Source: Thalassoglobus neptunius (lineage in GTDB: Bacteria; Planctomycetota; Planctomycetia; Planctomycetales; Planctomycetaceae). From it: a stretch of DNA of 45,016 nt. The position numbers and the translations under genes are program-made. The stretch lies in the NCBI RefSeq assembly GCF_007859735.1, contig NZ_SIHI01000027.1, positions 1 through 45,016 of the forward strand, given 5' to 3'. This document shows positions 1 through 8,774 of this stretch, in pieces; within the stretch, counting starts at the first letter, position 1, and the number at the start of each line of letters is the position of its first letter. Below the pieces are notes generated by a model. That model was given only the letters and a program-made list of their open reading frames with translations. It had not been told where the DNA came from and ran no database searches.

Positions 1-60
1 GTTGAATTCCTGACGCCACCAACCATGCATATACGAACTCGGCAACGAGTTCACCAGAAC

Positions 61-100
61 AACAGTCCGGTGATCCCACGATCACCGGGCTGTTTTCGTT
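61..100 (+). terminator. Intrinsic terminator-like hairpin
   Basis: A stem formed by 61-74 and 81-94 (14 pairs, one of them G-U) closes a 6-nt loop and is followed by TTCGTTT. It would end transcription of a plus-strand gene lying mostly or wholly left of the window; an in-frame TGA at 11-13 could be that gene's stop. It can also act on the minus strand downstream of the acetyltransferase gene ending at 256. Confidence 0.6.
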
Positions 101-255
101 TGCGCACTCTCTCTTTTCCGGCGACTCTCTTCTCTTCTGTCTTCTTCTCCGGGCTCAATCTACTCCCGCACCGATCACGCTCTTCGAAAGTTCGTATGAA
201 CGAATGGATTACCGCATTCAATGAACGGTCGATCGATCCATACCTGGAAAGTGGA

Positions 256-1113
256 CTAACCGACTTCGAGAGTGGTGACGCCGAAGATTTTGTGATGGGC
301 CAGTTCAGGGGGCGGACCAAGGTACATGCGTGTGCAGCCGAACACCTCGGACATTCCATGAGAATGGCAAAGTTGAACGGCGTCGGGATTATTGTCCGGC
401 ACATCGAGAAACACAGGTTGCCCTTGGCTTTGTTGAAGAAGTGCCACGAAGAGTCTGTCAGCAGTCGATAGATCTTCGGCGAAGAGGGGACCGATCTTCC
501 ATCCGGAGCGGCATTTTCGCATCACCGCGAATCCCTCAAGTTTTTCGCTCTCCATCGATGCGATGGAAATCGCCTGCGGCTGCTCGATCCAGTCTTTCAG
601 AAATAGATGACGATCCCCGGGAAAGCACTGTGCGTCAAAAGCTTTAACGAGTTGGAAATCGACTTGGCGGAGCGGAACAAGATTTGGGGCGGTCCCGTTG
701 ATTCGGCTTGGGCCAGAAGTTGTGAATCGACGATGACGGGTGAACGGCACAAAGCCTCCCTGTTCATAAAAACCGACCATGGCATCAACGCCGTCTAATC
801 CAATGGTCGCATTGTCATCGAGGCGTTCCAAAAGTTGGTCGCGCCGCGCGTACCAGAGTTTCCGGCCATGTTGTTTTCCGCGATGTTTCGGCGTAACGAC
901 AAACAGTCCCATGAACCCGAAATGAGAATTATGCCGAACAATTGCCCCGCCTCCGCTTAGCTCTCCATCGATATCGAGGGCAAGATACCCATTTGGATCG
1001 AGATTCCAGAACATCTCTGAATCATGAATTCCGGGATTCCAACCTTCCTCCTCAGCCCAGTTGATCAAGAGGTCAAGTTCCGCGCGGTTCATGGATCGAA
1101 TTCGCTCAGTCAT
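256..1113 (-). CDS. Two-domain GNAT N-acetyltransferase
   Basis: A 285-residue protein with an N-terminal GNAT fold and a C-terminal half of the YitH type (Acetyltransf_18-like). The acetyl-CoA loop is visible around residues 72-88 (VTPKHRGKQHGRKLW), preceded by a beta-strand with GLFVV. The C-terminal domain (about 150-285) ends in the typical segment GMSEVFGCTRMYLG. Such proteins transfer an acetyl group from acetyl-CoA to an amine; the substrate cannot be told from the sequence. The ATG at 1113 has only a weak AG-rich upstream stretch. It is divergent from the PAS kinase gene across a gene-free gap of about 440 bp. The family call is sound; the physiological role is unknown. Confidence 0.85.
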   Translation of the reverse strand: MTERIRSMNRAELDLLINWAEEEGWNPGIHDSEMFWNLDPNGYLALDIDGELSGGGAIVRHNSHFGFMGLFVVTPKHRGKQHGRKLWYARRDQLLERLDDNATIGLDGVDAMVGFYEQGGFVPFTRHRRFTTSGPSRINGTAPNLVPLRQVDFQLVKAFDAQCFPGDRHLFLKDWIEQPQAISIASMESEKLEGFAVMRKCRSGWKIGPLFAEDLSTADRLFVALLQQSQGQPVFLDVPDNNPDAVQLCHSHGMSEVFGCTRMYLGPPPELAHHKIFGVTTLEVG

Positions 1114-1553
1114 CTTGTCTCTTCTGTCTGGGAAATCGGCGTCGAGCCAAACGTTTTCTTTGTCACCATAAATTGCGTCGCTGGAATTAGTCTATCATTC
1201 ATTCGAGTCATCGCTGTGGATGTCCGCTGCTTTGAAATCCCTTTTCGTGTTGTTGGTTCGTGGGGCGTCTTCAGAAAGTCGTGTTTCGGGGTCGGAAATT
1301 TTGTGCTGATGATTGATTTTTTCCTCTGCTTGCAGCGAAGGTGAACGGAGATCTTCGACGATGCGGTTTCACCGATCATGGTGTCAGAAATGATTGGCGG
1401 AGAGTCAGCGTATGGGAAACTCGTTTCCGTTTGAGCATGAGTTTCCATTTTGAAGTGATTTGCGAGAGTTCACGTGTGCAAATGCAAAATTCATCAAATG
1501 GGCCGATTTCCGGCGAGTGTGGAAATACCAGCGAAGTGGTGTGAAACCTGCTT
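1114..1553. other. Gene-free divergent intergenic region
   Basis: The 440 bp between the divergent acetyltransferase and PAS-kinase genes hold no convincing reading frame. The stretch is T-rich around 1190-1330 and probably carries both promoters, but I cannot point to a clear -35/-10 pair. Confidence 0.5.
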
Positions 1554-2797
1554 GTGAAATGGTTTCGCGACGGACTCGTCGATTCAGAAACAGCCAGGAT
1601 AAGTTCCAGAAGACTGAAGATGCCCTATTCATCATTTCGAGATCGTTCGTTGAACGATGTTTATTTTCGAGCCGTTGCCAACTTTACCTATGACTGGGAA
1701 AGCTGGCACGACCCCGATGGAAAACTCGTTTGGGTGAACGATGCCGTCAAGCGGATGACGGGCTTCACGCCCAGCGAATGCCTTCAGATGGAAGATTATC
1801 CGCTTCCAATTGTGGTTGATGACGATCGTTCAAAAGTCGAAGAAATGTTGCGGGCTGCCGTGGCAGGGGAGTCTCGAAATGATGTCGAGTTTCGGATTCG
1901 TACAGCTGGGGGAGAGGTCCGGTGGATGGCTGTTTCGTGGCAGCCGATGCATGCCGACGATGGACAGGACCTCGGCTTTCGAACAAGCGTTCGAAATATC
2001 ACGGAGCGGCAAATCTTCGAGAACAGTTGAGGCTCTATGCGGAGCATCTGGAACAGCTGGTCGAAGAACGGACTGCTCGGATCGCGACGTTGGAGAAACA
2101 CCGGCAGCAGATGGAGAAGCTGGCTGCCCTTGGAGAACTCGCTGCCGGAGTCGCCCACGAAGTGAACAATCCGCTCGCCGGAATTCGGAATGCGTTTGCG
2201 CTCTTTCGCTCCAGCATTGATCCCGAACACGAGCACTTCGATCTTCTGGATATGGTCGATCGGGAAATCGAACGCATCAGTTCGATTGTCCATCAGATGT
2301 ATCAGCTGTATCGCCGGAATCCGCAACAGCCGGTGGACTTCTCTCTCGCGAATACGATCCGGGATGTGCTTTGTTTGCTTGAACCGGTAGCTGGTCGTCG
2401 GAAAGTGGACCTGAATGTCAGCCCGCCCAATGTCACAGAAATACTGCGTCTTCCGGAAGGAGAAGTGAAGCAGGTCTTGATCAATCTGGTGAGGAATGCG
2501 ATTCAAGCATCCCCTGTGAATTCGGTCGTGACGATCGTGGTCTCTTCAGATCCGGAATCGGTTGAAATCCGGGTGATTGATCACGGAAGCGGGATCGACG
2601 AAAAGGTGCTGCCTCACATTTTTGAACCCTTCTTCACGACAAAAGGGGAGTTGAAAGAAGGGATGGGGTTAGGACTCGCTGTCTCAAGAACTCTCGTGGA
2701 AACGATGGGAGGCACATTGGATGTGGAAACAGAAATCGGAAAAGGAAGCACGTTTCGAGTTGTCCTTCCGACAGTCACAGCCGAGGATCTCTCGTGA
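1554..2797 (+). pseudogene. PAS-domain sensor histidine kinase, frameshifted (NtrB-like)
   Basis: Two overlapping reading frames together make one ordinary cytoplasmic kinase. The first (GTG 1554, alternative ATG 1620, stop 2028-2030) is a PAS/PAC domain ending in RNITERQ. The second continues one base earlier in phase with NLREQLRLYAEHLEQLVEER, a coiled linker, then the H-box (GVAHEVNNPLAGIRNAF), N-box (INLVRNAIQAS), G1 (DHGSGID) and G2 (GMGLGLAVSRTLVE). Adding one A to the AAA run at 2011-2013 restores ITERQNLREQL without other change. The HEVNNPL H-box suits kinases that pair with NtrC-type regulators, and such a regulator lies directly downstream. The break may be a sequencing indel, a real mutation or a slippage site; the C-terminal kinase half is fully preserved. 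Confidence 0.85.
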
Positions 2798-2944
2798 GGA
2801 ATCTCAGATTCGATGGTGCGAACTGAGGGCCCTTTGATTCGTCGGCATGATGAGAGGTAGGGTGAGGTCCGGTGCTGGCTTTTAGCTGTTCGAGTGAGCG
2901 GCTTAAGTTTCGATTCCTGCACATGCGAAAGCGAAGTGTGGTTT

Positions 2945-4417
2945 ATGGCTGCTTCAGACGAGTACAAGAAGACCGAGAGAATTCTCATCGCTGATGATGA
3001 ACCGCTGTTTCTTCGGACGACTGGAGAACTGCTGCGAAAATCGGGGTTCGAATGTGTATGTGTGCCTGATGCGAAGTCAGCCATGGCCGAGTTGGAGACG
3101 GGGGATTTCGATCTTGTTCTCTCCGATTTGAACATGCCCGGAAATTTGAAGTTGGAGCTGCTCAGAAAGCACAGTGACCTTCAGCCAGAAATTCCACTCA
3201 TTGTGATCACTGGCGTTCCGACCTTGCCGTCGGCGATTGAGAGCGTTCGGCTCGGAATCGCCGATTATCTGGTGAAGCCTGTGAAGTTTGAGGACCTTCT
3301 GAACAGCGTGAAGAAGGCCCTGGCCAACAGTCGGCGGACTCAAACCAGAAGCTCAAGAGGTCGGGCAAAGACGGCAGAGAAGTCGAATCGCATTATCGGT
3401 GAGTGTTCGCAGCTGCGCGAACTTCTCGAGATTATCAATCGTATTGCGACGACCGATGCGAATGTTCTCATCACTGGTGAAAGCGGAACGGGGAAAGAGG
3501 TCATCGCGCGAGAAATTCATGATCGCAGCCATCGGAGCGGGGGTAAGTTTCAGGTGATTGACTGCACTTCCGTTCTCGAAGCACTCTTCGAATCGATGTT
3601 GTTCGGGCACAAGAAGGGGGCTTTCACCGGCGCGGTCAGCGATGCTGAAGGGCTGTTGAAACAGTGCGATGGGGGGACTGCTTTCTTCGACGAACTCGGA
3701 GAACTGCCAGCCCCGTTGCAGGCAAAACTTTTGCGAGCGGTGCAGGAGCAAACGTTTACTCCGGTGGGAAGTCATACGCCTGTGACAGTGAATACCCGTT
3801 TCGTCTGTGCGACAAATCGCGATCTCGAACTTGAGGTTGCTTCCGGAAGATTTCGACGCGATTTGTATTACCGGTTGGGAGTCATTCACCTTGAGTTGCC
3901 ACCGCTTCGTGATCGAGGCGACGACGTTTTGCTATTGGCCAATCACTTTCTCGAAGAGCTCCGTCCCGAAGATTCGTCTCCGCTTCGAATGACTGAAGAA
4001 TCACAAAATGCGCTGATGACGTATTCATGGCCCGGAAATATTCGCGAACTGCGGAATGTGATGGATCGTGCCATCGCGCTTTGTACCACTGAAGAAGTCA
4101 CTCTCGCTGATCTTCCCGAACGACTTCGCAGCCAGGAGCAAACTGAGTCTGTGGTTCTCAATGCTGAGCAGGGGCCAGAAGCTTCGATCGTTCCCGTTGA
4201 ATCCGAAAGCGAATCGGCAGAAGTTCCCACACGCGAAGAAGCGATCGAACAGGCAGAGTATCAGTATCTTGTCGGACTTCTCAAAGCATGTTCCGGGAAC
4301 GTTTCCGAAGCAGCGCGTCAGGCGAATTTGTCTCGTCAGGGATTGCACAAGCTCCTCAACAAGCACAATCTTCGAGCTGCTGAGTTTCGGAATCGCGTCG
4401 AGAAAAAACAGGATTGA
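2945..4417 (+). CDS. NtrC-family sigma-54-dependent response regulator
   Basis: A 490-residue protein with three domains. The receiver domain carries an acidic pocket (ADDE), phospho-acceptor Asp61 (LVLSDLNMP) and Lys in VKPVK. The central AAA+ domain has Walker A GESGTGKE, the sigma-54 contact loop GAFTGA and Walker [13 protein letters not shown]. The C-terminal Fis-type helix-turn-helix reads [20 protein letters not shown]. It should activate RpoN-dependent promoters after phosphorylation, most likely by the frameshifted kinase just upstream. The ATG at 2945 is chosen because homology begins there; an in-frame GTG at 2894 would add 17 residues of unlikely sequence. Neither start has a clear Shine-Dalgarno. 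The target genes are unknown. Confidence 0.93.
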   Translation: MAASDEYKKTERILIADDEPLFLRTTGELLRKSGFECVCVPDAKSAMAELETGDFDLVLSDLNMPGNLKLELLRKHSDLQPEIPLIVITGVPTLPSAIESVRLGIADYLVKPVKFEDLLNSVKKALANSRRTQTRSSRGRAKTAEKSNRIIGECSQLRELLEIINRIATTDANVLITGESGTGKEVIAREIHDRSHRSGGKFQVIDCTSVLEALFESMLFGHKKGAFTGAVSDAEGLLKQCDGGTAFFDELGELPAPLQAKLLRAVQEQTFTPVGSHTPVTVNTRFVCATNRDLELEVASGRFRRDLYYRLGVIHLELPPLRDRGDDVLLLANHFLEELRPEDSSPLRMTEESQNALMTYSWPGNIRELRNVMDRAIALCTTEEVTLADLPERLRSQEQTESVVLNAEQGPEASIVPVESESESAEVPTREEAIEQAEYQYLVGLLKACSGNVSEAARQANLSRQGLHKLLNKHNLRAAEFRNRVEKKQD

Positions 4418-4606
4418 TCGCAGACTGTCGCGTACAGTTGACAGTTGAGGGCAATTTTCCCGCTTGGAGTCAGTTTTGCGTTACCGTCTGAGAGTGTTCA
4501 AGTCCTCACTCTTTCTCTTGAGGAGTGTCGACCTGATTATTCTGGACGCGAACAGCGATTGCGTTGGATAACTCAACCCCGTTCGCACAACTCAAGGAGC
4601 TGAATC

Positions 4607-4876
4607 ATGATTGCGAGAATGGTTCCGAAAGTTGGCAGGGACAATACACCACTGAAGACGGCGGTGTGGCCGCATGGACGTCATACGGACTTCGATCATC
4701 TATCGAGTGTTTCGCGAGAAGACTACCGTCGCAAGAGGCATCGAAGTTACGGTGAATCGTGCGACAGCGAAAACCGGAAGATCTTCCGGATGGTTGTCTG
4801 GTTTATCGTAGTGACTGTTCTTCCGGCAGTGTTGGGGGTCGTCGCAGCGATGGCCTATCCTCGCTGGTTGAACTAA
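4607..4876 (+). CDS. Small single-pass membrane protein, unknown function
   Basis: An 89-residue protein that I do not recognise. The start at ATG 4607 is supported by AAGGAG about 8 bases upstream. Residues 1-58 are basic and hydrophilic; residues about 59-84 form one strongly hydrophobic helix (VVWFIVVTVLPAVLGVVAAM) followed by YPRWLN. The basic stretch before the helix suggests a cytoplasmic N-terminus. The TAA stop lies in the first bases of a dispersed repeat copy. Confidence 0.6.
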   Translation: MIARMVPKVGRDNTPLKTAVWPHGRHTDFDHLSSVSREDYRRKRHRSYGESCDSENRKIFRMVVWFIVVTVLPAVLGVVAAMAYPRWLN

Positions 4877-4975
4877 AGCAAGGTGCTCTTGCCTGTGCAC
4901 TCGCTTGCGCTGTTTCATCAGATCAAAAGCTGAGTTTGCTCGTGCGAGCGAGTGCCAAACAAACCAGAAAACTCT
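4874..4975 (+). repeat. Dispersed ~100-bp intergenic repeat, copy A
   Basis: Begins with TAAAGCAAG, where TAA is the stop of the small membrane protein gene. It runs through TGCACTCGCTTG and GAGTTTGCTCGTGCGAG to CAGAAAACTCTCTAA. Aligned without gaps, it matches copy B at about 80 of 100 positions. The right half can fold on itself (GTTTGC paired with GCAAAC-like sequence around CTCGTGCGAG). No coding potential is apparent. Confidence 0.85.
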
Positions 4976-5519
4976 CTAAACGGTTCTCTTATCATTCCTT
5001 TGAAATTACTCGGCCTCGGTGTCTTCAATGACCCCGGATCTGCGCTGAGGAATCTGCCACGAGGATTTCGAACAGTGCTTGAAATCCTTTGTTTTACGAC
5101 GGTGTCGCCAATCGTTGTCACAAGTTTGTCTCTGGTTGGCGACACTGTCGATGCAGGCTGACAGCTGATCGCGGCTTTCTTCTTCTTGTTGGTGTGGCAT
5201 TTTACATCGTACGGATGAGAAACATCATTTCCATTTTTGCTCGTCGAGAGAAGGGCGTCTGTCGCGCAATCTAAGTTCAAATGAGAAAAGAAGTTTTTCG
5301 CTTTGGTCAATTCCGTCGGAATTTTTGAACTCGAATCCGGTCCCGACTGGAGCGCTGCTGGCACGCAGTTCGCAAACTCTGGTTCTTCAGATCATCGCCG
5401 TCCAGACGAATGTTCGGGCTGGATGGAACACAAAACTTCCGGCGTATTGTCCTCAGGCGTTGTCGCCCGCAGCCTGACACGTTGATGATCAGTCCGGAAA
5501 ATTAAGAGAGGATTGTTCA
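4976..5519. other. Gene-free region with a perfect 10-bp inverted repeat
   Basis: No credible gene lies between the first repeat copy and the secreted protein. At 5102-5111 and 5136-5145 GTGTCGCCAA and TTGGCGACAC form a perfect inverted repeat with a 24-nt loop, extendable to 13 pairs with one mismatch or wobble. It is not followed by a T-run, so it is not a standard terminator. It could be a structured RNA element or a protein-binding site. Confidence 0.5.
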
Positions 5520-5951
5520 ATGAACCGTTTCACTATGTTGACTCTATCTGCGTTGATGTTGGCTCTGTTCGTCGCTGCTGATATTGCTGAAGCTCAGGGA
5601 CGAACACGATCTATCGCGGAACGTCGTCAGCGACCGGGACATGGTTTCTGGCAGCGATCATCGATCCCCGGCCAGACCACCACTCGTTCCAGTCGAACAG
5701 TGACTCAGCCGCAACAGATGATTGCCCCCAGTCGTAACTTCTTCTGGAATCGAAACTATGTCATCACCCCAAATCAGAACGTGAGAACTCGAACGATTGT
5801 GACGCAGCCGGTGAAGAGTCAACCTGTTGTCACACAGCCTAAAGCGACGTCTCCTCAAGTTCAGAAAGAAGTCCCGCAGCCGAAACAGTCGATGGTTTCA
5901 AATGAGCAAACCAAACAAAAAGAGGGAGAGCCGGAAACCATCATTGACTAG
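5520..5951 (+). CDS. Secreted Q/T/P-rich protein, unknown function
   Basis: A 143-residue protein with a signal peptide at residues 1-25 (hydrophobic core LTLSALMLALFVAADIAEA, likely cleavage after AEA). The mature part is short, low in complexity and rich in Gln, Thr, Arg and Pro, with loose TQP repeats in the second half. GAGAGGA lies about 8 bases before ATG 5520 and supports the start. No catalytic domain is recognisable; it is probably an envelope or cell-surface protein. The TAG stop is shared with the start of repeat copy B. Confidence 0.65.
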   Translation: MNRFTMLTLSALMLALFVAADIAEAQGRTRSIAERRQRPGHGFWQRSSIPGQTTTRSSRTVTQPQQMIAPSRNFFWNRNYVITPNQNVRTRTIVTQPVKSQPVVTQPKATSPQVQKEVPQPKQSMVSNEQTKQKEGEPETIID

Positions 5952-6052
5952 AGCAAGTTGCACTCGCCTGTGCACTCGCTTGAACTTTTTCATCGGGTAA
6001 AAGGCTGAGTTTGCTCGTGTGAGTGAGTGCACACCAAAACGGAAAATGCGCT
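5949..6052 (+). repeat. Dispersed ~100-bp intergenic repeat, copy B
   Basis: Starts with TAGAGCAAGTTGC, where TAG is the stop codon of the preceding secreted protein, and ends near CGGAAAATGCGC. It matches copy A at about 80% and copy C at 82 of 100 positions in a gap-free alignment. The start contains the small palindrome GAGCAAGTTGC; the right part contains TTTGCTCGTGTGAG. Confidence 0.87.
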
Positions 6053-6607
6053 GATCTCGTTCACTGCCACACTCAGGTGAGTGATTGATGGTGACGTATG
6101 TCGAGAGTCGGTAACCATTCAGGATTGACCAAATCGCAACACGTTGCGAGTGGTCAGTAACAATTCGAATTCAGTCAGTCGTTTTATCTATCCTGCAACT
6201 CTTCCGTTCTGCGAAAAGAAAGGAGGACCACTCATCTCACAACTCGATTGAATGCCAAGTGTTGATCCTAGAGAAAGCCTCGCCGTGCCATCCCGGTGAG
6301 GCTTTCGCAGTTTCCGGGAGGATTCGAGGCTTCATCATCGAGCTTCGTTGGCAACTCTGCTCTGAGTCAATCACCTGCGCCGCTTGGGCTTCGATGACCG
6401 ACGAACTTGCGGTTCGCGGTCACTGAATGGGAAGACTGATTGGGAATTACGGGCCTTTTCTGTTTGCAATCGGCTGATTTTTCTCAGTTTTTTCATCAGT
6501 GTTTCTCCGTACGAATGATGGACATCTGTCATCGGAGGGGTACGATCAGCACTTGATCAATTGAAGTTTTCCCTGGATGACCTGTCCATTGATGAAATGG
6601 GGTGGAG
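6053..6607. other. Gene-free intergenic region upstream of the lipase
   Basis: No supported gene. A strong anti-SD complement (GAAAGGAGGA, 6218-6227) has no start codon at usable distance. The next ATG (6252) opens a 15-codon frame that stops at 6297-6299, inside the hairpin listed separately. The rest probably contains the lipase promoter. Confidence 0.45.
6273..6306. terminator. Strong hairpin, probable terminator
   Basis: GAAAGCCTCGCC at 6273-6284 pairs with GGTGAGGCTTTC at 6295-6306 (12 pairs, one G-U) around a 10-nt loop. Neither side has a long T-run, so termination is likely but not certain. It sits far downstream of the secreted protein and about 300 bp before the lipase. Confidence 0.5.
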
Positions 6608-7429
6608 ATGAGTTCGTCGGAGCCGGATTATCACTTTCGATCGGCGCCGTTGACTGGGCCACTTATGGATCGCTCTGAATTGCAGCGTTCTTTGGTCCTG
6701 GGTGAACTGGCCTATATCGCGTATCTGGACGAAGACAGCGCTCAATCAACAGTGCGTCCTCTTCAGCTTCTGGAAACCTTGTTCGTCGAAGAGGATGGAG
6801 CACAGGCATACGTCTTCAAAACCGAATGGGACTGCATCGTCGCCTGTCGGGGAACGGAACCGACCGAGTGGAATGATTTGAAGGCGGATGTGAACGCGAC
6901 AATGGCTGTTGCAGGGACAGTCGGCCGGGTGCATCGCGGTTTCAAGCAGGAGGTCGACGACCTTTGGCCGCAACTCTTCAAAGAACTCGAAGCAAACCGC
7001 AAGACGTTATGGTTCACCGGGCACTCGCTGGGCGGAGCGATGGCCACGATTTGCGCGGGACGATGCTATCAAGCGAAATTAGATCCTGTTCCAACCGAGT
7101 TGCATACGTTCGGAAGTCCACGAGTTGGGAACAAACGCTTTGTCAATTCGGTCCCGATCACTCACTACCGTTGGGTCAACAACAACGATCTGGTCACGCG
7201 TGTGCCGCCCATGTGGCTTGGGTATCGGCATACCGGAAAGCTGATGTATATCGACTCGAATGGGCAATACGGCCGCGTGTCCAAAGCCCAGTATGCTCAA
7301 GACTGCTGGAACGGGTTCTGGGCAGGATTGAAGAAAGGGGAGTTCGATCTCCTCGCGGATCATTCCATGACCTGCTATCTGGATGGAATCGAAACCGGAA
7401 TCCGAGCCGAGGATGACCATTCGCGATAA
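6608..7429 (+). CDS. Class 3 lipase family alpha/beta hydrolase
   Basis: A 273-residue serine esterase or lipase of the fungal-lipase-like (class 3) family. The nucleophile elbow is GHSLGGA with Ser140. The acid is probably Asp194 in NNNDLVTRVP and the base His252 in LADHSMTCYLDGI, all in family order. HTFGSPRVGN and VHRGF are further hallmarks. No signal peptide is visible, so it is probably cytoplasmic or exported by another route. ATG 6608 is preceded by GGGGTGGAG; the GTG at 6602 is a possible alternative. It hydrolyses an ester bond, likely of an acylglycerol or similar lipid; the substrate is not determined. Confidence 0.9.
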   Translation: MSSSEPDYHFRSAPLTGPLMDRSELQRSLVLGELAYIAYLDEDSAQSTVRPLQLLETLFVEEDGAQAYVFKTEWDCIVACRGTEPTEWNDLKADVNATMAVAGTVGRVHRGFKQEVDDLWPQLFKELEANRKTLWFTGHSLGGAMATICAGRCYQAKLDPVPTELHTFGSPRVGNKRFVNSVPITHYRWVNNNDLVTRVPPMWLGYRHTGKLMYIDSNGQYGRVSKAQYAQDCWNGFWAGLKKGEFDLLADHSMTCYLDGIETGIRAEDDHSR

Positions 7430-7509
7430 GTGCTCGCTGCGTTTGCTCGCGTGAATTGCTGAACTCGCACGGGCGAAGAAGTGCTGTTCACACGGGCAAA
7501 GAAGCTCTA
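7430..7509 (-). repeat. Diverged or rearranged copy of the dispersed repeat
   Basis: Read on the minus strand, this begins TAGAGCTTCTTTGCCCGTG, where TAG is the stop of the minus-strand gene starting at 8523. It later contains an inverted-looking GCGAGCAAACGC, the complement of the repeat's GTTTGCTCG motif. It fills the gap between two convergent genes. Similarity is much weaker than for copies A-C. Confidence 0.45.
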
Positions 7510-8523
7510 GTCGCTGGCGTTCCCGAGGAGAGTGCGAGCTTCTTGGGCGGCTGGCGAATCGGGAAATTCGGCGATCAGTTTTTCCAACCATTCTTTCGCC
7601 AATTCGGGATGTTCCCGGATGACTTTCCGAGTCAATTTGAGCTTGTTCTCTGCACGACGATCGGACTCGGCCTTCGCGGCTTTGGCTGCTTCCGCCTCTT
7701 TGATTTGCTGCTGCATTCTCTCTTCTTCTTTGGCAGCCGCTAACTTCTCGGCGGCCAGATCGGCCAAATCGTCGTCCGGGTGCCATCGGCGATAAACACC
7801 AAGGACCTCAACGTCGACCGATTTGGGAAAACGATCGAATGAAGCAAGTGTGAAGCCTTCGCCTTTGGGAGTCACTTCGGTTTGACCGGGTGGAATACCC
7901 GGTGTCCCCAGTTTTGCGACGTATGGGCGATGTTCCTGAATTTCGATTGACTGTCCATTCGCGTCCCGAAAGGTGTATCGAACGTCAATCGCTCGAATGG
8001 AATGTTCGCCGACATTCTTCCACGAATGACGGACCTGAACGGAGTCGCGACTGGTGAACGAGTTGTAAGCAGTCGTCAGAAGAGTATCGACCACTTCGAC
8101 GGACGAGACCGGCAGCAAGTGTTCCTTATCGATTGATGGATTTTCGGAGCCCTCGGATTTTGTGGGATTCTCAACGACTTCTGTAGCGGCCAATGTCTTT
8201 GGAGAATCTTTGACAGCCGGTGGAGTTGAAGCTGGAATGGAATTGAATCCTGCAGCCCCAAGCGTCAGGCTTCCAGCCATTGTCTCGGTGGATTCGTTGG
8301 TCGTGTCGTTGACGTCAGTGTTTTCGTTGACGATCTCAGAAGTTGATTCGCTGAGAACGTTGTCGGTCTGTTCGTTGAGCAGCGGAGTGCCCGACTGAGA
8401 TTCCGCCCTCGAGGTGTCAATTGTACGAGGACCGTTGTCTTCTTTCTCGATATTCACCGCGACGACAAAAATGACCCCGAAGACAATTGTGAATGCGTAT
8501 AAGACCACCTTCCACAGTTCCAT
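7507..8523 (-). CDS. Membrane-anchored protein with coiled-coil C-terminus, unknown function
   Basis: A 338-residue protein with an N-terminal membrane anchor at residues 4-24 (WKVVLYAFTIVFGVIFVVAV), then a Ser/Thr/Asn/Glu-rich linker to about residue 130. A beta-rich domain at about 145-245 (VRHSWKNVGEHSIRAIDVRYTF and EVLGVYRR) resembles domains that describe NEAC-type or FxLYD-like extracytoplasmic folds. The C-terminal Ala/Glu/Lys-rich helix (about 255-335) is predicted to coil and contains a repeat-like KLIAEFPDSPAAQEARTLL. It is convergent with the lipase. I do not recognise a named family. Confidence 0.7.
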   Translation of the reverse strand: MELWKVVLYAFTIVFGVIFVVAVNIEKEDNGPRTIDTSRAESQSGTPLLNEQTDNVLSESTSEIVNENTDVNDTTNESTETMAGSLTLGAAGFNSIPASTPPAVKDSPKTLAATEVVENPTKSEGSENPSIDKEHLLPVSSVEVVDTLLTTAYNSFTSRDSVQVRHSWKNVGEHSIRAIDVRYTFRDANGQSIEIQEHRPYVAKLGTPGIPPGQTEVTPKGEGFTLASFDRFPKSVDVEVLGVYRRWHPDDDLADLAAEKLAAAKEEERMQQQIKEAEAAKAAKAESDRRAENKLKLTRKVIREHPELAKEWLEKLIAEFPDSPAAQEARTLLGNASD

Positions 8524-8774
8524 CGATCTCTTCCCAACAGTGGCAACTCACAGAGCCCAGTCCCGACAACTTCTCGAAGTGTCCTCGCAACGTTTGAATC
8601 GAATCTCGAATCGGACCATTCATCCGATTCAAAACATTCGCGAGGCAGCTTCAAGTTAGAAGTTAGTCGCTGAGTGGAATTGATTCAATAAGAAACTTTG
8701 ATTTGAAGCCCGACGCATGTTGCCAAATCAGGACAAAACAGACTCACCGATTCGAACAGTTACCTTGAGAACCG

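Noticed and set aside
25-471. 148-codon plus frame at the left edge
   Set aside because: It runs through a terminator hairpin and antisense to the acetyltransferase C-terminus.
2894-2944. GTG start for the NtrC regulator
   Set aside because: The added 17 residues do not resemble a receiver N-terminus; ATG 2945 fits better.
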